Shown here one piece after another: positions 16,718 to 27,060 of a stretch of 64,000 nucleotides of DNA. The stretch spans positions 20,814 through 84,813 of the forward strand of contig NZ_CADCXN010000002.1 in the NCBI RefSeq assembly GCF_902806695.1. Direction: 5' to 3'. Both the position numbers and the translations under genes were made by a program. This stretch comes from Candidatus Methylobacter favarea (lineage in GTDB: Bacteria > Pseudomonadota > Gammaproteobacteria > Methylococcales > Methylomonadaceae). Numbering within the stretch: position 1 is the first letter of the stretch; every line of letters starts with the position of its first letter. The notes under the pieces were generated by a model. The model saw only the letters and a program-made list of their open reading frames with translations. It had not been told where the DNA came from and ran no database searches.

Positions 16718-18328
16718 TCAAATTCCTCGGTAGCCCGAAGTAATCGGATAGCGCCGGTCGCGGCCAAATGCTCGGGCAGTAATTCTGATGCCCGGCGGAG
16801 ATTGCCGGCGTTTATATTCATTTCTATCTACCAGCGTTATGGCTCTGGCTACATCCTCGCGCTTGAAACCTGCGGCTATTATTTCTTCAGCGGATTGATC
16901 CAGTTCTATATAACGCTCAAGTATGGGATCTAAAATTTCATACGGCGGCAACGAATCCTCGTCAACCTGATCGGGTGACAACTCGGCAGAGGGGGGCCGG
17001 CTGATGACCCGCGGCAGTATCACTTCAGACAGCGAATTGCGATAACGCGCCAGCCGGTAAACCAGCAGCTTGGGAACATCTTTAATCGGCGCAAAACCGC
17101 CCGCCATATCGCCATACAGCGTAGCGTAGCCGACGCTCATTTCGCTTTTATTACCTGTTGTCAACAGCAGCTTGCCGTGCTTGTTCGATATGGCCATTAA
17201 AGCCACCCCTCGACAGCGCGCCTGAATATTCTCTTCTGTGGTATCCTTAGCGGCACCTGCAAACACTTCCGACAACATAACCGTGAAGGCATTAACCGCA
17301 GGCTCTATTGGAATAATATGGTTTTTAACCCCTAATGCCTGAGCTTCCAGTAAGGCGTCTTCCATACTCATGTTCTGAGTATAGCGCGACGGCATCAGTA
17401 CGGCTTCAACCTTGTCAGGCCCCAGCGCATCGACCGCCAGGGCCAGAACCAGCGCCGAATCAATGCCGCCGGACAAGCCCAGAATGGCGCCCTGAAAGCC
17501 GTTTTTCCGCACATAATCCTTAATGCCCAGAACCAGGGCCTGATACTCGCTGGAAATTTCATGGTAAGGCGGCGCGCAACTGCTTTTTATGGGTTTATTG
17601 CCGTCAAACTCAACCACACTGATCTGTTCCTCAAACTCTGCCGCTCGAAATACGATCCGCCCGTGCTGGTCGGCTATAAAGGAAGCGCCGTCAAATATCA
17701 ACTCATCCTGTCCGCCGACTTGATTGACATACACCAAAGGAATCTGCGCGGCTTTGACTTGTCGGCAAATAATCGCTTCGCGCTGATGGATTTTTCCGGA
17801 GTGAAAAGGCGAAGCGTTAAGTGTTAGTAACAAGCTTGCCCCTGCTTGTTTAGTAGCATCAATAATGCCCTTTTTCCAAACATCTTCGCAAATCGTCAAT
17901 CCTATAAAAATGCCGTTAAACTCAAACACACAGGGCTTGGCGCCGGCAGAAAAATAACGCTGTTCATCAAAAACCCCGTAATTAGGCAACACCTGTTTGT
18001 GATAGCGGGCCAGAATTACGCCCTGATGCAGCACTGCCGCACCGTTATATAGTTTACCCTCTTCATATTCAGGAAATCCCACCACCAGCGCAATATCAGC
18101 AACACGCTCGGCAAGCTGATAAACGGCATTATTGGCTGCCGTAATAAAATCGGTGCGCAATAACAGGTCTTCGGCGGGATAGCCGGTAATCGTAAGCTCG
18201 GGAAAGACAACAATATCGGCGCCTAACTCATCACGCGCATGGCTAGCGGCTTGAATGATATTGTCAACATTGGCGGCTATATTGCCGACCAGGAAGTTGA
18301 TTTGGGCCAGGGCTATTTTCAGAGACAT
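16718..18328 (-). CDS. nadE: Glutamine-dependent NAD+ synthetase
   Basis: The 536-residue two-domain enzyme makes NAD+ from deamido-NAD+, ATP and glutamine-derived ammonia. The N-terminal nitrilase-type glutaminase domain (about 1-250) shows the Glu in F-P-E-L-T-I-T-G-Y-P, the Lys in Y-H-K-Q-V-L-P-N-Y-G and the catalytic Cys in G-L-T-I-C-E-D-V-W. The C-terminal synthetase domain has the P-loop L-S-G-G-I-D-S-A-L-V and T-T-G-N-K-S-E-M-S-V-G-Y-A-T-L-Y-G-D-M. Length is normal for the bacterial glutamine-dependent form. It lies 445 bp downstream of sucD on the same strand, probably with its own promoter. Confidence 0.95.
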   Translation of the reverse strand: MSLKIALAQINFLVGNIAANVDNIIQAASHARDELGADIVVFPELTITGYPAEDLLLRTDFITAANNAVYQLAERVADIALVVGFPEYEEGKLYNGAAVLHQGVILARYHKQVLPNYGVFDEQRYFSAGAKPCVFEFNGIFIGLTICEDVWKKGIIDATKQAGASLLLTLNASPFHSGKIHQREAIICRQVKAAQIPLVYVNQVGGQDELIFDGASFIADQHGRIVFRAAEFEEQISVVEFDGNKPIKSSCAPPYHEISSEYQALVLGIKDYVRKNGFQGAILGLSGGIDSALVLALAVDALGPDKVEAVLMPSRYTQNMSMEDALLEAQALGVKNHIIPIEPAVNAFTVMLSEVFAGAAKDTTEENIQARCRGVALMAISNKHGKLLLTTGNKSEMSVGYATLYGDMAGGFAPIKDVPKLLVYRLARYRNSLSEVILPRVISRPPSAELSPDQVDEDSLPPYEILDPILERYIELDQSAEEIIAAGFKREDVARAITLVDRNEYKRRQSPPGIRITARAFGRDRRYPITSGYRGI

Positions 18329-18773
18329 GAAGAAGACGTAAGGTTAAGGTGCAAAAAGAAAAGCAGCTACTTCTTTCCCGGCGCCGCGGTGGAATCTATG
18401 CTTAAAAGGTAAATCATGTAAGAATTTACCTGCTAAAACATCTTGCCATTGCATAACTATACCTCAATAAAAAGGATTTTCCGTAGAGTGTCTGCATCAG
18501 TAAATCGCTCAAAATCAATATAAGGATTTATTATCATTAGCCCAATCATTGAGTATTGTCATACCGGGAATCCGTTTTATGAGTTGACAAATAGCCGGTT
18601 AAATCTTAATACTGATTTTACCTGCGCTGGGCAGAGTATGGCGTTTACCAGAGAAGAATATCAAGGGATCATTTAAATTTTCATCGCCATGGATTTTCCA
18701 AAAATTTATTAACGAATTGCCGAATATGGACGCCTCTTTTTTTAATTTGCATTTGATGCAGGACAGGTAAAAA
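18329..18773. other. Intergenic gap between sucD and nadE
   Basis: No gene is supported. A plus-strand piece near 18560-18677 (N-P-F-Y-E-L-T-N-S...M-A-F-T-R-E-E-Y-Q-G-I-I) looks protein-like but is short, lacks a good start and is not recognised; it may be a relic. The promoter of nadE is expected here on the minus strand. Confidence 0.35.
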
Positions 18774-19640
18774 TTACAAACATCCTTTCATCGCAAGGCC
18801 GATATCAGTCGGAGAACTCACCACCTCAATCCCTGCCGCTTTAAGCGCGGCAACTTTTCCTTCCGCCGTGCCCTTGCCGCCGGTCACAATAGCGCCGGCA
18901 TGTCCCATGCGCTTGCCGGGCGGCGCGGTTTGTCCGGCAATATAGGCCACTACCGGCTTGGTGACATGAGCTTTAATGTAATCGGCTGCCTCCTCTTCTT
19001 CGCCGCCGCCAATTTCACCGACCATGACGATGCCTTTGGTCTGCTCATCGGCCTGAAAGCGGCTGAGCACATCGACAAAGTTCAGGCCGTGGATCGGATC
19101 GCCGCCTATGCCTACGCAGGTGCTTTGTCCCAAGCCCTGGTTCGTCGTTTGATAGACGGATTCGTAGGTTAATGTGCCTGACCGCGAAACGATGCCGATT
19201 GATCCCGGCAAATGTATATTACCCGGCATAATGCCGATTTTACATTCGCCCGGCGTAATCACGCCCGGACAGTTCGGGCCGATTAACAATGCCCCGGCGC
19301 CGGCCATAGCCGCCTTAACCCGCAGCATTTGTAAGATCGGAATGCCTTCGGTGATGCAAACGATGATTTTAATTCCCGCGTCCACCGCTTCCAGGATGGC
19401 GTCCGCCGCATAAAAAGGCGGCACATAAATGACGCTGGCACCCGCTCCGGTGATACGTACTGCTTCTTCTACAGTATTAAACACCGGCAGGCCCAAATGA
19501 ATTTCCCCGCCGCGCTCCGGCGTGACGCCCCCTACCAATTTTGTGCCGTAGTCCACAGCCTGCTGAGAATGAAAAGTCCCTTGTTTGCCGGTAAACCCCT
19601 GGCACAGAACTTTAGTCTCTTTATTAATCAAAATGCTCAT
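18774..19640 (-). CDS. sucD: Succinyl-CoA ligase, alpha subunit
   Basis: The 288-residue subunit carries the CoA-binding Rossmann start ([12 protein letters not shown]), [12 protein letters not shown] and the phosphohistidine loop [11 protein letters not shown] (His near 246). Sequence details follow SucD rather than malate-CoA ligase MtkB: for instance it keeps [12 protein letters not shown] and the short spacing before G-P-N-C. It acts with SucC in the TCA cycle, converting succinyl-CoA to succinate with nucleotide triphosphate formation. Its ATG overlaps the sucC stop by 4 nt (ATGA), so the two are translationally coupled. Confidence 0.95.
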   Translation of the reverse strand: MSILINKETKVLCQGFTGKQGTFHSQQAVDYGTKLVGGVTPERGGEIHLGLPVFNTVEEAVRITGAGASVIYVPPFYAADAILEAVDAGIKIIVCITEGIPILQMLRVKAAMAGAGALLIGPNCPGVITPGECKIGIMPGNIHLPGSIGIVSRSGTLTYESVYQTTNQGLGQSTCVGIGGDPIHGLNFVDVLSRFQADEQTKGIVMVGEIGGGEEEEAADYIKAHVTKPVVAYIAGQTAPPGKRMGHAGAIVTGGKGTAEGKVAALKAAGIEVVSSPTDIGLAMKGCL

Positions 19641-20803
19641 GCGGCCTCCGCCAGTGCAACAACTTGTTCGGCAGCGTGAGCCAGGTCATCAGCTGCAAAA
19701 AGATTAAAACCTGAATTGCTTAACAAGGCTCTGCCCTGTTCGGCATTGGTTCCTTCCAGCCGCACTACCACGGGTACATTTACATGCACTTCCTGCACTG
19801 CCGCCAAAATTCCCTCTGCGATAATGTCGCACTTCACGATGCCGCCGAATATATTGACCAGCACCGCCTTGACGCTATGATCAGAAAGAATCAGCTTGAA
19901 TGCTTCGGATACTTTTTCAATGCTCGTGCCGCCGCCTACATCAAGAAAATTGGCCGGCATGCCGCCTTTCAGTTTGACCAGATCCATGGTTGCCATGGCC
20001 AGTCCGGCGCCATTCACCATGCAGCCTATGTTGCCCTCAAGGGTAATATAATTAAGCCCGTATTGCTGCGCCTTGTTTTCCTTTTCATCTTCCTGGCCCG
20101 CATCTTTCATCGCCAGGATATCGGGATGGGCTGCGACCGCGTTATCATCAAAATTAATCTTGGCGTCCAGCGCGAACAAATCGCCTGTCTGCGTTTCCAC
20201 CAGCGGGTTAATTTCAATCTGGCTGGCGTCTTTTGCTAAAAATAATTGGTACATGCCCTGCATTATTTTTTCCAGGGCTTTGATTTGCTGGCCTTTAAGC
20301 GTAAGGGCATAGGCGATTTTCCGGCATTGATAGGCCTGTAAACCCGCTGCCGGGCTGACTTGCAGGGACAGTATCTGCTCAGGCGATTCTTTAGCGACTG
20401 TTTCAATATCCATACCGCCTGCCGCCGAGGCTATAAAAATTATCCGCTCACTGCCCCGGTCGACCAGCAGGCTGAGATAAAACTCTCTTTTAATCGGATA
20501 GGTTTTTTCTATCAATAGCGTATTGACCGGCAATCCTTCTTCTCCAGTCTGATGGGTAATCAGTCGGGTTCCCAGCATTTGCCGGCTAAATTCTGCGACT
20601 TCGGCAAGGCTTTTCGCCAATTTTACGCCCCCCGCTTTACCTCGGCCCCCGGCATGAACCTGGGCTTTAACAACCCAACCATCGCCGTCCAGCTGTCTGG
20701 CAATTTGCCCGGCGCTTTCCGGCGTTATCGCTTGCTGTCCATCCGGCACAGGTATCCCGTAATTGCGAAATAACTGTTTGGCCTGATACTCATGAATATT
20801 CAT
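19637..20803 (-). CDS. sucC: Succinyl-CoA ligase, beta subunit
   Basis: The 388-residue subunit starts [12 protein letters not shown], the family hallmark, followed by an ATP-grasp domain ([18 protein letters not shown] near 45-62) and the C-terminal CoA-ligase domain with F-L-D-V-G-G-G-T-S and [11 protein letters not shown]. It binds the nucleotide and pairs with SucD. AGGAG lies 7 nt before the ATG, and it heads the sucCD operon. Here the pair is not adjacent to sucAB or other TCA genes, unlike in enterobacteria. Confidence 0.96.
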   Translation of the reverse strand: MNIHEYQAKQLFRNYGIPVPDGQQAITPESAGQIARQLDGDGWVVKAQVHAGGRGKAGGVKLAKSLAEVAEFSRQMLGTRLITHQTGEEGLPVNTLLIEKTYPIKREFYLSLLVDRGSERIIFIASAAGGMDIETVAKESPEQILSLQVSPAAGLQAYQCRKIAYALTLKGQQIKALEKIMQGMYQLFLAKDASQIEINPLVETQTGDLFALDAKINFDDNAVAAHPDILAMKDAGQEDEKENKAQQYGLNYITLEGNIGCMVNGAGLAMATMDLVKLKGGMPANFLDVGGGTSIEKVSEAFKLILSDHSVKAVLVNIFGGIVKCDIIAEGILAAVQEVHVNVPVVVRLEGTNAEQGRALLSNSGFNLFAADDLAHAAEQVVALAEAA

Positions 20804-20973
20804 TTATTGCTCCTGATTGCCCGGTAATCCGGACGTGTATTGAGGTGTATTTTGAGTATTTTCTCAAGTATTTGCATAACTGCTATGCTTATTTAAAACC
20901 TGCTCACGGCGTTTAATCCGGAATTATTACTTATTCTAACCAAGTAACTAATAAAACGCTCAATTAAAACAAA

Positions 20974-22602
20974 ATGCCTGCAATTGTCCCTGACACTATC
21001 TTTCCCTGCCCTTTTTCAAAAGGCTACGGTATTCCTGCTTCCCAAGCCTGGTTATTGCTGAAAGCTTTTTTAATTTACCGCTTTATGCTGGCTTGCCTGT
21101 TTATCATTTTATTTTACAGCAGCTTTGGTCCTTCTTTACTCGGCGCGAACAATCATCAATTATACCTCTACAGCAGTGCAGGCTACTTAATTCTCTCAAT
21201 CTTGTCCGGTATCTGTATTTTCCGCCGGCTCACAGGCTACATCTTGCAGGCGCAGCTGCTCATTTTTACCGACATACTCATTCTCACCTTGCTAATGCAT
21301 GCGTGCGGAGGCATTAAAAGCGGCATGGGCATTTTGCTCGCTGTATCAATTGCGTCAGGGGGCTTGTTAATCGGCGGACGCTGCGCCATGTTTTTTGCCG
21401 CACTGGCCAGTCTGGCAGTTTTGACCGAACAGATTTTTGCCGATTACGCCCAAGGTCTGCAAACCGCCTCTTACACGTATGCCGGCATGCTGGGCGCCTC
21501 GTACTTTACCATTGCCCTGCTGTCCTATATTCTCGCGCAGCGCAGCGAACAGATACTCCAGCTTGCCAACCAGCAGAAACAGACCATATCCAAACTGGAA
21601 GAACTCAACCAGTATATTATTCAGCATATGCAATCAGGCATTATCATTGCCGGTAAGGACGAAACCATTCAAATGGCCAATGAAGCTTCTCTGCGGCTGG
21701 CCCATTTACGGGTTCAGCCCGGTAATCTTGCGTCCATTTCAAAAGAGTTATCACTGGCTTTTCAGGGCTGGCTGGCTGATTCCGAACAGAATCTTGTGTT
21801 GCTGCAACTGCCGGATCAATCAGAAATTCCTGTTCGTTTCATGCTCCTGCCAACCCGTCATGAAATTCTTTATATGATTATTCTGGAAAATATCACTCTG
21901 TATAATCAGCGTCTGCAGCAAAGCAAACTGGCTTCCTTAGGCCAATTAACCGCCAGCATTGCTCATGAAATACGCAATCCCTTAGGCGCCATAAGCCATG
22001 CCGGCCAGCTGTTGTCAGAAAATCCCCGGTTATCCTCCCAAGACCGCCGCTTGACAGAAATTATTCAGACTCATTCCACACGCGTTAATCATATCATTGA
22101 AGATATTTTACAACTTTCCAGAAGAACCGCTTCCAATAGGGAAAAGCTCCAGTTAAAGCCCTGGCTGAACAATTATATGAAAAATTTCATACTGGAACAT
22201 GCCGTTAATGCCGATACCTTCAAAGCATCGCATACGGATGAATCGTTATGCGCATTGATGGACCCCAATCACTTGAAACAGATTCTCGATAACCTGTGCC
22301 AAAACGCGCTGAAATATGGAAAACCTGAAGTCGGCCAGATACTACTATCCGCCCGGCGCTTCCAGCAGATGCCCTGCATAGAAGTCATTGATAACGGCGG
22401 GGGAATCAGTCATGAGCACATAAGTCATCTGTTTGAGCCGTTTTTCACCACTTCACCCAGCGGCACAGGACTGGGGCTTTATATTTCCAAAGGGCTGGCG
22501 GAGTTAAATCAGGCAAAATTGAGCTATCATTTAACTGACGATAAACAGAGCTGTTTCCGGCTTTGTTTACTGGATGCCGAACATAAAATAATTGAGATAT
22601 GA
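20974..22602 (+). CDS. pilS: Sensor histidine kinase PilS
   Basis: The 542-residue kinase begins with about six hydrophobic segments (residues 28-190), as in PilS. A linker with a PAS-like part (Y-I-I-Q-H-M-Q-S-G-I-I-I-A) leads to the H-box (A-S-I-A-H-E-I-R-N-P-L-G-A-I-S-H-A-G-Q) and an ATPase domain with N-box N-L-C-Q-N-A-L-K-Y-G, G1 V-I-D-N-G-G-G-I and G2 G-T-G-L-G-L-Y-I-S. In pseudomonads PilS senses pilin in the membrane and phosphorylates PilR to control sigma-54-dependent pilA transcription. Its stop overlaps the pilR start by 4 nt. No pilin gene is nearby. There is no clear Shine-Dalgarno sequence at the chosen ATG; a later start is possible. Confidence 0.88.
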   Translation: MPAIVPDTIFPCPFSKGYGIPASQAWLLLKAFLIYRFMLACLFIILFYSSFGPSLLGANNHQLYLYSSAGYLILSILSGICIFRRLTGYILQAQLLIFTDILILTLLMHACGGIKSGMGILLAVSIASGGLLIGGRCAMFFAALASLAVLTEQIFADYAQGLQTASYTYAGMLGASYFTIALLSYILAQRSEQILQLANQQKQTISKLEELNQYIIQHMQSGIIIAGKDETIQMANEASLRLAHLRVQPGNLASISKELSLAFQGWLADSEQNLVLLQLPDQSEIPVRFMLLPTRHEILYMIILENITLYNQRLQQSKLASLGQLTASIAHEIRNPLGAISHAGQLLSENPRLSSQDRRLTEIIQTHSTRVNHIIEDILQLSRRTASNREKLQLKPWLNNYMKNFILEHAVNADTFKASHTDESLCALMDPNHLKQILDNLCQNALKYGKPEVGQILLSARRFQQMPCIEVIDNGGGISHEHISHLFEPFFTTSPSGTGLGLYISKGLAELNQAKLSYHLTDDKQSCFRLCLLDAEHKIIEI

Positions 22603-23936
22603 AAAAACCGCTGACATTGCTTGTAGATGACGAACCGGATATTCGCGAGCTATTGGAAATCACCCTTAACAGAATGAATATTCAAACCTATTGCGCTGAA
22701 AGCATAGGCAGCGCCCGGTTTTTATTGCAGCAAAAAGCATTTGATCTGTGCCTGACCGATATGAAGCTGCCGGACGGCAACGGTCTGGAGCTGGTTGATA
22801 CCATACAGGCCATGCCGGCTCCTATCCCTGTGGCTGTTATTACCGCACACGCCAATATGGATACCGCGATTCTGGCGATGAAAAAAGGGGCCTTTGATTT
22901 TATCTCCAAACCCGTTGATCTGGCGGCGCTCAGACAGATTATTATCAGCGCCTTAAAACTTTCCGACCCCGCTAATGCGAGAGAAAGACGAACCCGCCAT
23001 ACCCTGTTAGGCGAGTCATCGGTCATGCGGGAGATCCGGGCAAAGATAGACAAGCTGGCACGCAGCCAGGCGCCTGTTTATATCAGCGGCGAATCCGGCT
23101 CGGGCAAGGAATTGGTGGCAAGGCTGATCCATCAGCAGAGCGCCCGCCGCGACAAAGCTTTTATCGCTATTAACTGCGGCGCAATTTCCCATGAGCTGAT
23201 GGAAAGCGAATTTTTCGGCCATAAAAAGGGCAGCTTCACGGGCGCGGTCAGCGATAAAAAAGGCTTTTTTCAGGCGGCCGAAGGCGGTACCTTATTTCTC
23301 GATGAAATTGCTGACTTGCCGCCTTCCCTCCAGGTTAAACTGCTGCGCGCCATTCAGGAAAAAAGGATCCGTCCTGTTGGAGAACAGCAGGAAATACCGG
23401 TAGATGTCCGTTTGCTGAGCGCCACCCACCGCAATCTGGCAGATATGGTTCAGGCCGGGAATTTCAGGCAGGATTTATATTACCGCATCAATGTTATTGA
23501 TCTTCATGTGCCGCCCTTGCGTGAGCGGGTCATCGATATTCCAGCGCTTACAGAGCATATTTTAGCCAGGCTCAGCGGCAATGCGGATCAGCCGTTTTTA
23601 TCGGCGCCGGCGCTAGAGGCGCTGCAGCGGTATCAATTTCCCGGCAATATTCGCGAACTTGAAAATATTCTCGAAAGAGCGCTTGCTCTATATGACGGTA
23701 AAAGCATAGAGGTAGAGGATTTGAACCTGCCGGCCGGAGCGCAAAACCTGCCTTACTCTCCGGCATACGATCCGGCTCTGGAATCATTGGAAGAGTATCT
23801 GGAAGCCACTGAAAAAAATGCAATTACGATGGCATTGGCTGAAAACAGATGGAATAAAACAGCTGCCGCCAAACAGCTGGGGCTTTCTTTCAGGTCGTTG
23901 CGCTACCGCCTGAAAAAGCTCGCTCTGGATAATTAA
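22599..23936 (+). CDS. pilR: Sigma-54-dependent response regulator PilR
   Basis: The 445-residue NtrC-type protein has a receiver domain (phosphoacceptor Asp in [13 protein letters not shown]), an AAA+ sigma-54-activating domain with Walker A G-E-S-G-S-G-K-E and the sigma-54 contact loop G-S-F-T-G-A (the variant also usual in PilR), Walker [10 protein letters not shown], and a C-terminal Fis-type HTH ([19 protein letters not shown]). It is coupled to pilS by an ATGA overlap. The expected target is the type IV pilin promoter elsewhere in the genome. Confidence 0.92.
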   Translation: MKKPLTLLVDDEPDIRELLEITLNRMNIQTYCAESIGSARFLLQQKAFDLCLTDMKLPDGNGLELVDTIQAMPAPIPVAVITAHANMDTAILAMKKGAFDFISKPVDLAALRQIIISALKLSDPANARERRTRHTLLGESSVMREIRAKIDKLARSQAPVYISGESGSGKELVARLIHQQSARRDKAFIAINCGAISHELMESEFFGHKKGSFTGAVSDKKGFFQAAEGGTLFLDEIADLPPSLQVKLLRAIQEKRIRPVGEQQEIPVDVRLLSATHRNLADMVQAGNFRQDLYYRINVIDLHVPPLRERVIDIPALTEHILARLSGNADQPFLSAPALEALQRYQFPGNIRELENILERALALYDGKSIEVEDLNLPAGAQNLPYSPAYDPALESLEEYLEATEKNAITMALAENRWNKTAAAKQLGLSFRSLRYRLKKLALDN

Positions 23937-23968
23937 CCAGCCGTTGATGCTCTGGGTTATCCGGCAGT

Positions 23969-24445
23969 TTAAGCCCGGTATTTATCCATCGCTTCAAGCT
24001 TTTGAATGGCATCCTTTATTTTCGCTTCAGTCTCGGCATCCAGCTCATTATTTTTATAGACTTTTTCCAGCAATCCTTCGGCAACCAATGCCTCTTTTAT
24101 CCAGCGTTTGGTAAAACGGTAATTATAATAAGCGGTGGCAATTTCTCCCGTTTTTGGATCTTTTATGCCTTTTTTGCCGGAAGCCTGGGCCCGCTGCGCT
24201 TCATTTACTGCAGCCGATTTAATTATTTCAGGCTTCTTCTGTTTGTCTTCCGCCATTTTATTTGCAGCTGAAGTTACAGACGGTTTCTCAACAGCCAGAG
24301 GCATTGATGGTTCTACCGGCCCCAGTTGTTGGTCAGGTCTGACTGTGGGTGTTATGGATTTAGCATTTGCTTTGCGTTCATTCACCATGACGTAAACAAC
24401 ATAAGCCACAAAAATAGTAGTTAATATAAACAACCCTTCACTCAT
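23969..24445 (-). CDS. Single-pass membrane protein, function unknown
   Basis: The 158-residue protein has one N-terminal helix (about residues 4-21), a polar middle rich in Lys, Pro and Ala (disordered), and a predicted helical C-terminal domain with Y-Y-N-Y-R-F-T-K-R-W-I-K-E-A-L-V-A-E-G-L and an alternating charged tail. I do not recognise the family. GAGGGGAAAG precedes the ATG by about 6 nt, a good ribosome binding site. It is convergent with pilR and transcribed alone. Confidence 0.65.
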   Translation of the reverse strand: MSEGLFILTTIFVAYVVYVMVNERKANAKSITPTVRPDQQLGPVEPSMPLAVEKPSVTSAANKMAEDKQKKPEIIKSAAVNEAQRAQASGKKGIKDPKTGEIATAYYNYRFTKRWIKEALVAEGLLEKVYKNNELDAETEAKIKDAIQKLEAMDKYRA

Positions 24446-24622
24446 AACGGCTTTCCCCTCTCTAAATTAATTTATAATTATCACAGCTCTTAAATTAAGG
24501 GCATGCCGGCCCGCAGGCACACTAATCACCCAGTTTCGAATATACCAGAAGCGAGCGAGACTGGTAAACTCCAAACCGGAACAAATAGCGCTTTTTTGGC
24601 ATTCAAGTCAAAAAGTTAAAAA

Positions 24623-25843
24623 TTACCAGCACGCTTGGCCTTTTGCCAACCTGGGCAAGTCCTCGCGTAAACCCATTGCATACTGATTAAAATAAGTTTT
24701 TAGCAAAGCCGTATCATTAACCCGGTTCATCCCTGCTGAACGCATACCGACAAAAGGCGGCAATGTCAGCTGATAGATTTTGTTAATGACATCCATGCTG
24801 GCCATCATTACTAAATTATCGCCCTTACGCCAGCGCTCGTAACTGCGCAGAAATCTTGAACTCGATAAAGGCCTTCTTTCCTGTCTGGTTTTGATCACCA
24901 GTTCAGCAATTGCCGCGGCATCCAGAAGCCCGGCATTCGCGCCCTGTCCGGCTAAAGGATGCATGACATGAGCCGCATCCCCGATCAAGGCGAAGCGCTT
25001 ATCAGTATACCGCCTCGCGTATTGAAAGCGTAAAGGAAACGCAGCCCGAGGACCTGCTGCCAGCATTTTTCCCAGAATGCCGCCTGAAGCTTTCTCCAGC
25101 ATTTGCAGAAAGTCTTCATCATTAAGCGCTAAATATTTTTTGGCTGTTTCGGATTTTAATGTCCAGACTATTGAACACTGTCCATTTTTTAACGGCAGAA
25201 ATGCCAGCGGGCCTTCGTCCAGAAAACGCTGCCATGCCGTGGCCTGATGACTTTTTTCAGTGGTCACGGTAGCAACCAGGCCGGACTGATGATAGTCCCA
25301 GCCGGTAACTTCTATTCCCATCATAGTCCTTAATGCCGACTCGCTCCCATCGGCCGCGATAACCAGTTCAGCTTCAAGAAGGCGGCCGTCATCCAGTTTC
25401 ACCTGTCGCGCCTTGGCGTCAAGCTGGAGTTCCGAGACAAGTACAGAAGTCAAACAAATCGCCGAAGGCAAGGTAGCCAATTCATCCCATAATGCCGCTA
25501 CCGTCACTCTATTTTCGACTATATGGCCCAGTTCACTAGAGTCGGTGTCGGCACAATCAAAATGCAATTCGCCTCCCCCTCGCGCATCAAAAACCCGCAT
25601 GTCGCGGTAAGCGCAAACTCCGCGCTGCATCATGCCCGGCCATGCGCCCACCCTTTCCAGAATATTTTGAGAGGCTTTGGTTAAGGCGGAAACGCGAATA
25701 TCGACGGACCCGGCAGGCCATTTTCTTTCCGGATTATGTCCATCCAGCAGGGCGACCTTGACGCCGCCATGCGCCAAAGCACACGCTGCTGTTGCCCCTG
25801 CCATGCCGCCGCCGACAATAATCACTTCATAGCGATCAGCCAC
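24623..25843 (-). CDS. UbiI/UbiF-type FAD-dependent ubiquinone hydroxylase
   Basis: The 406-residue flavoprotein monooxygenase has the FAD-binding G-G-G-M-A-G-A-T-A-A-C-A-L motif at the N-terminus, the D-G motif (V-I-A-A-D-G-S-E-S) near 165, and the C-terminal G-D-A-A-H-V-M-H-P-L-A-G-Q-G-A-N-A-G-L ribityl-binding segment, with L-L-D-A-A-A typical of UbiF/UbiI. It hydroxylates a ring carbon of the ubiquinone precursor. It starts 5 nt after the ubiH stop, in the order ygfB-pepP-ubiH-visC known from gammaproteobacteria, which argues for UbiI (VisC). Whether it acts at C5 or C6 cannot be told by eye. Confidence 0.88.
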   Translation of the reverse strand: MADRYEVIIVGGGMAGATAACALAHGGVKVALLDGHNPERKWPAGSVDIRVSALTKASQNILERVGAWPGMMQRGVCAYRDMRVFDARGGGELHFDCADTDSSELGHIVENRVTVAALWDELATLPSAICLTSVLVSELQLDAKARQVKLDDGRLLEAELVIAADGSESALRTMMGIEVTGWDYHQSGLVATVTTEKSHQATAWQRFLDEGPLAFLPLKNGQCSIVWTLKSETAKKYLALNDEDFLQMLEKASGGILGKMLAAGPRAAFPLRFQYARRYTDKRFALIGDAAHVMHPLAGQGANAGLLDAAAIAELVIKTRQERRPLSSSRFLRSYERWRKGDNLVMMASMDVINKIYQLTLPPFVGMRSAGMNRVNDTALLKTYFNQYAMGLREDLPRLAKGQACW

Positions 25844-25848
25844 TGCTG

Positions 25849-27060
25849 CTATTTCCTGCCGCCCAGCCGCGGCATAGGCCCTGCAAGTCCCATGGCATTG
25901 CGGGCAAGCAGGCTTTTTGCAACAGCAACCTGATCGAATATAGCCAAACCGATATTTCTGGCCGCCGCCAAAGCCAGCCAGTCATTGGAAAAAATCCGCA
26001 CGAGGGCATCAGTAAAGCCAATAACCCGATCATGATCTTTTTGCCGGGATTCCGCATAAGCGCGTAAAAATTCGGCAGCGCCAATATCCTTGTCTTCCTC
26101 ATGCTTTTTTATAAGCATTTCCGCCAGTTGCGCCACATCACGCAGTCCGAGGTTAAACCCTTGTCCGGCCACAGGATGCAATTGATGCACAGCATTGCCG
26201 ACAATTACCGCGCGTCCTGAAACCATTTTCATTGCGCGTATAAGCGATACAGGAAAAGCGCAGCGTGGAGCTGCCATAGATAGCTCCCCGAGTTTATAAC
26301 CAAAACATTGCTGCAGCTCAGCCAGAAAGTCAGCCTCGCCGCCCGATATTAGCCCCCCGGCATCTTCATTAGTTCGCGTCCAGACTACGGCGCAGTGATC
26401 ATATCCCACGGGTAATAGAGCCAAGGGTCCGGAAGGGGTAAAACGCTCATAAGCCGTATTATTGTTGGGAAGGGACGACTTTACTAGAGTGATCATGGCT
26501 GTTTGGCCATAGTCTGTTTTTTGCTGCGGTATGTCCAGAAGGCTACGAACTGATGAGTTGCCTCCGTCAGCCCCGACCAGCAATTTTGCGGCTACGCCCA
26601 GTGATTCGTTTCCCTGCTTTAAACTGATGCAAATCTCTTCATCGCCCGACATTAAACCGGCGACGCGGGCAGGACAAATCACGGGTATATTAGCCGCATT
26701 AACCAGATTTGCCACATGCTCTTCAATGTCCCGCGCAATGACCACATAGCCCAGCGCGGGGACGTTTTCATTTTGCGCAGATAAGCGGGTTTTGCCAAAA
26801 TGGCCGCGATCAGAAATGTGAATATTTTTTATCGCTGTGGCAGCCTGGCTTAGGCCTTTCCAGATGCCGAGCGCTTCCAGCATTTTCACTGTGCCGGCGG
26901 CTAAGGCCAGCGCTCTGCCGGCGGCTGGCGAGGCCTGCAATTGTTTACGGGTGCTGGCTTCAATAATAGCCATCCGCAAGCCGGTTTCTTTTAACGCCAG
27001 CGCCAGACAATTGCCGGCCAGCCCGCCGCCGGCAATTAATAAGTCATAATCATGCTGCAT
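25849..27060 (-). CDS. ubiH: 2-octaprenyl-6-methoxyphenol hydroxylase UbiH
   Basis: The 403-residue protein has G-G-G-L-A-G-N-C-L-A-L-A-L at the start, a middle D-G motif (L-V-G-A-D-G-G-N-S-S-V-R) and a C-terminal G-N-A-V-H-Q-L-H-P-V-A-G-Q-G-F-N-L-G-L-R. The R-A-L-A-L-A-A-G-T stretch and the G-N-A (not G-D-A) motif match UbiH rather than UbiF/I. It should carry out a ring hydroxylation in ubiquinone synthesis. Its ATG overlaps the pepP stop by one base (TGATG), indicating translational coupling. Confidence 0.93.
   Translation of the reverse strand: MQHDYDLLIAGGGLAGNCLALALKETGLRMAIIEASTRKQLQASPAAGRALALAAGTVKMLEALGIWKGLSQAATAIKNIHISDRGHFGKTRLSAQNENVPALGYVVIARDIEEHVANLVNAANIPVICPARVAGLMSGDEEICISLKQGNESLGVAAKLLVGADGGNSSVRSLLDIPQQKTDYGQTAMITLVKSSLPNNNTAYERFTPSGPLALLPVGYDHCAVVWTRTNEDAGGLISGGEADFLAELQQCFGYKLGELSMAAPRCAFPVSLIRAMKMVSGRAVIVGNAVHQLHPVAGQGFNLGLRDVAQLAEMLIKKHEEDKDIGAAEFLRAYAESRQKDHDRVIGFTDALVRIFSNDWLALAAARNIGLAIFDQVAVAKSLLARNAMGLAGPMPRLGGRK

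Noticed and set aside
18774..20803. Malate-CoA ligase (mtkAB) instead of sucCD
   Set aside because: Subunit lengths and motifs follow SucC/SucD, and no serine-cycle gene is adjacent.
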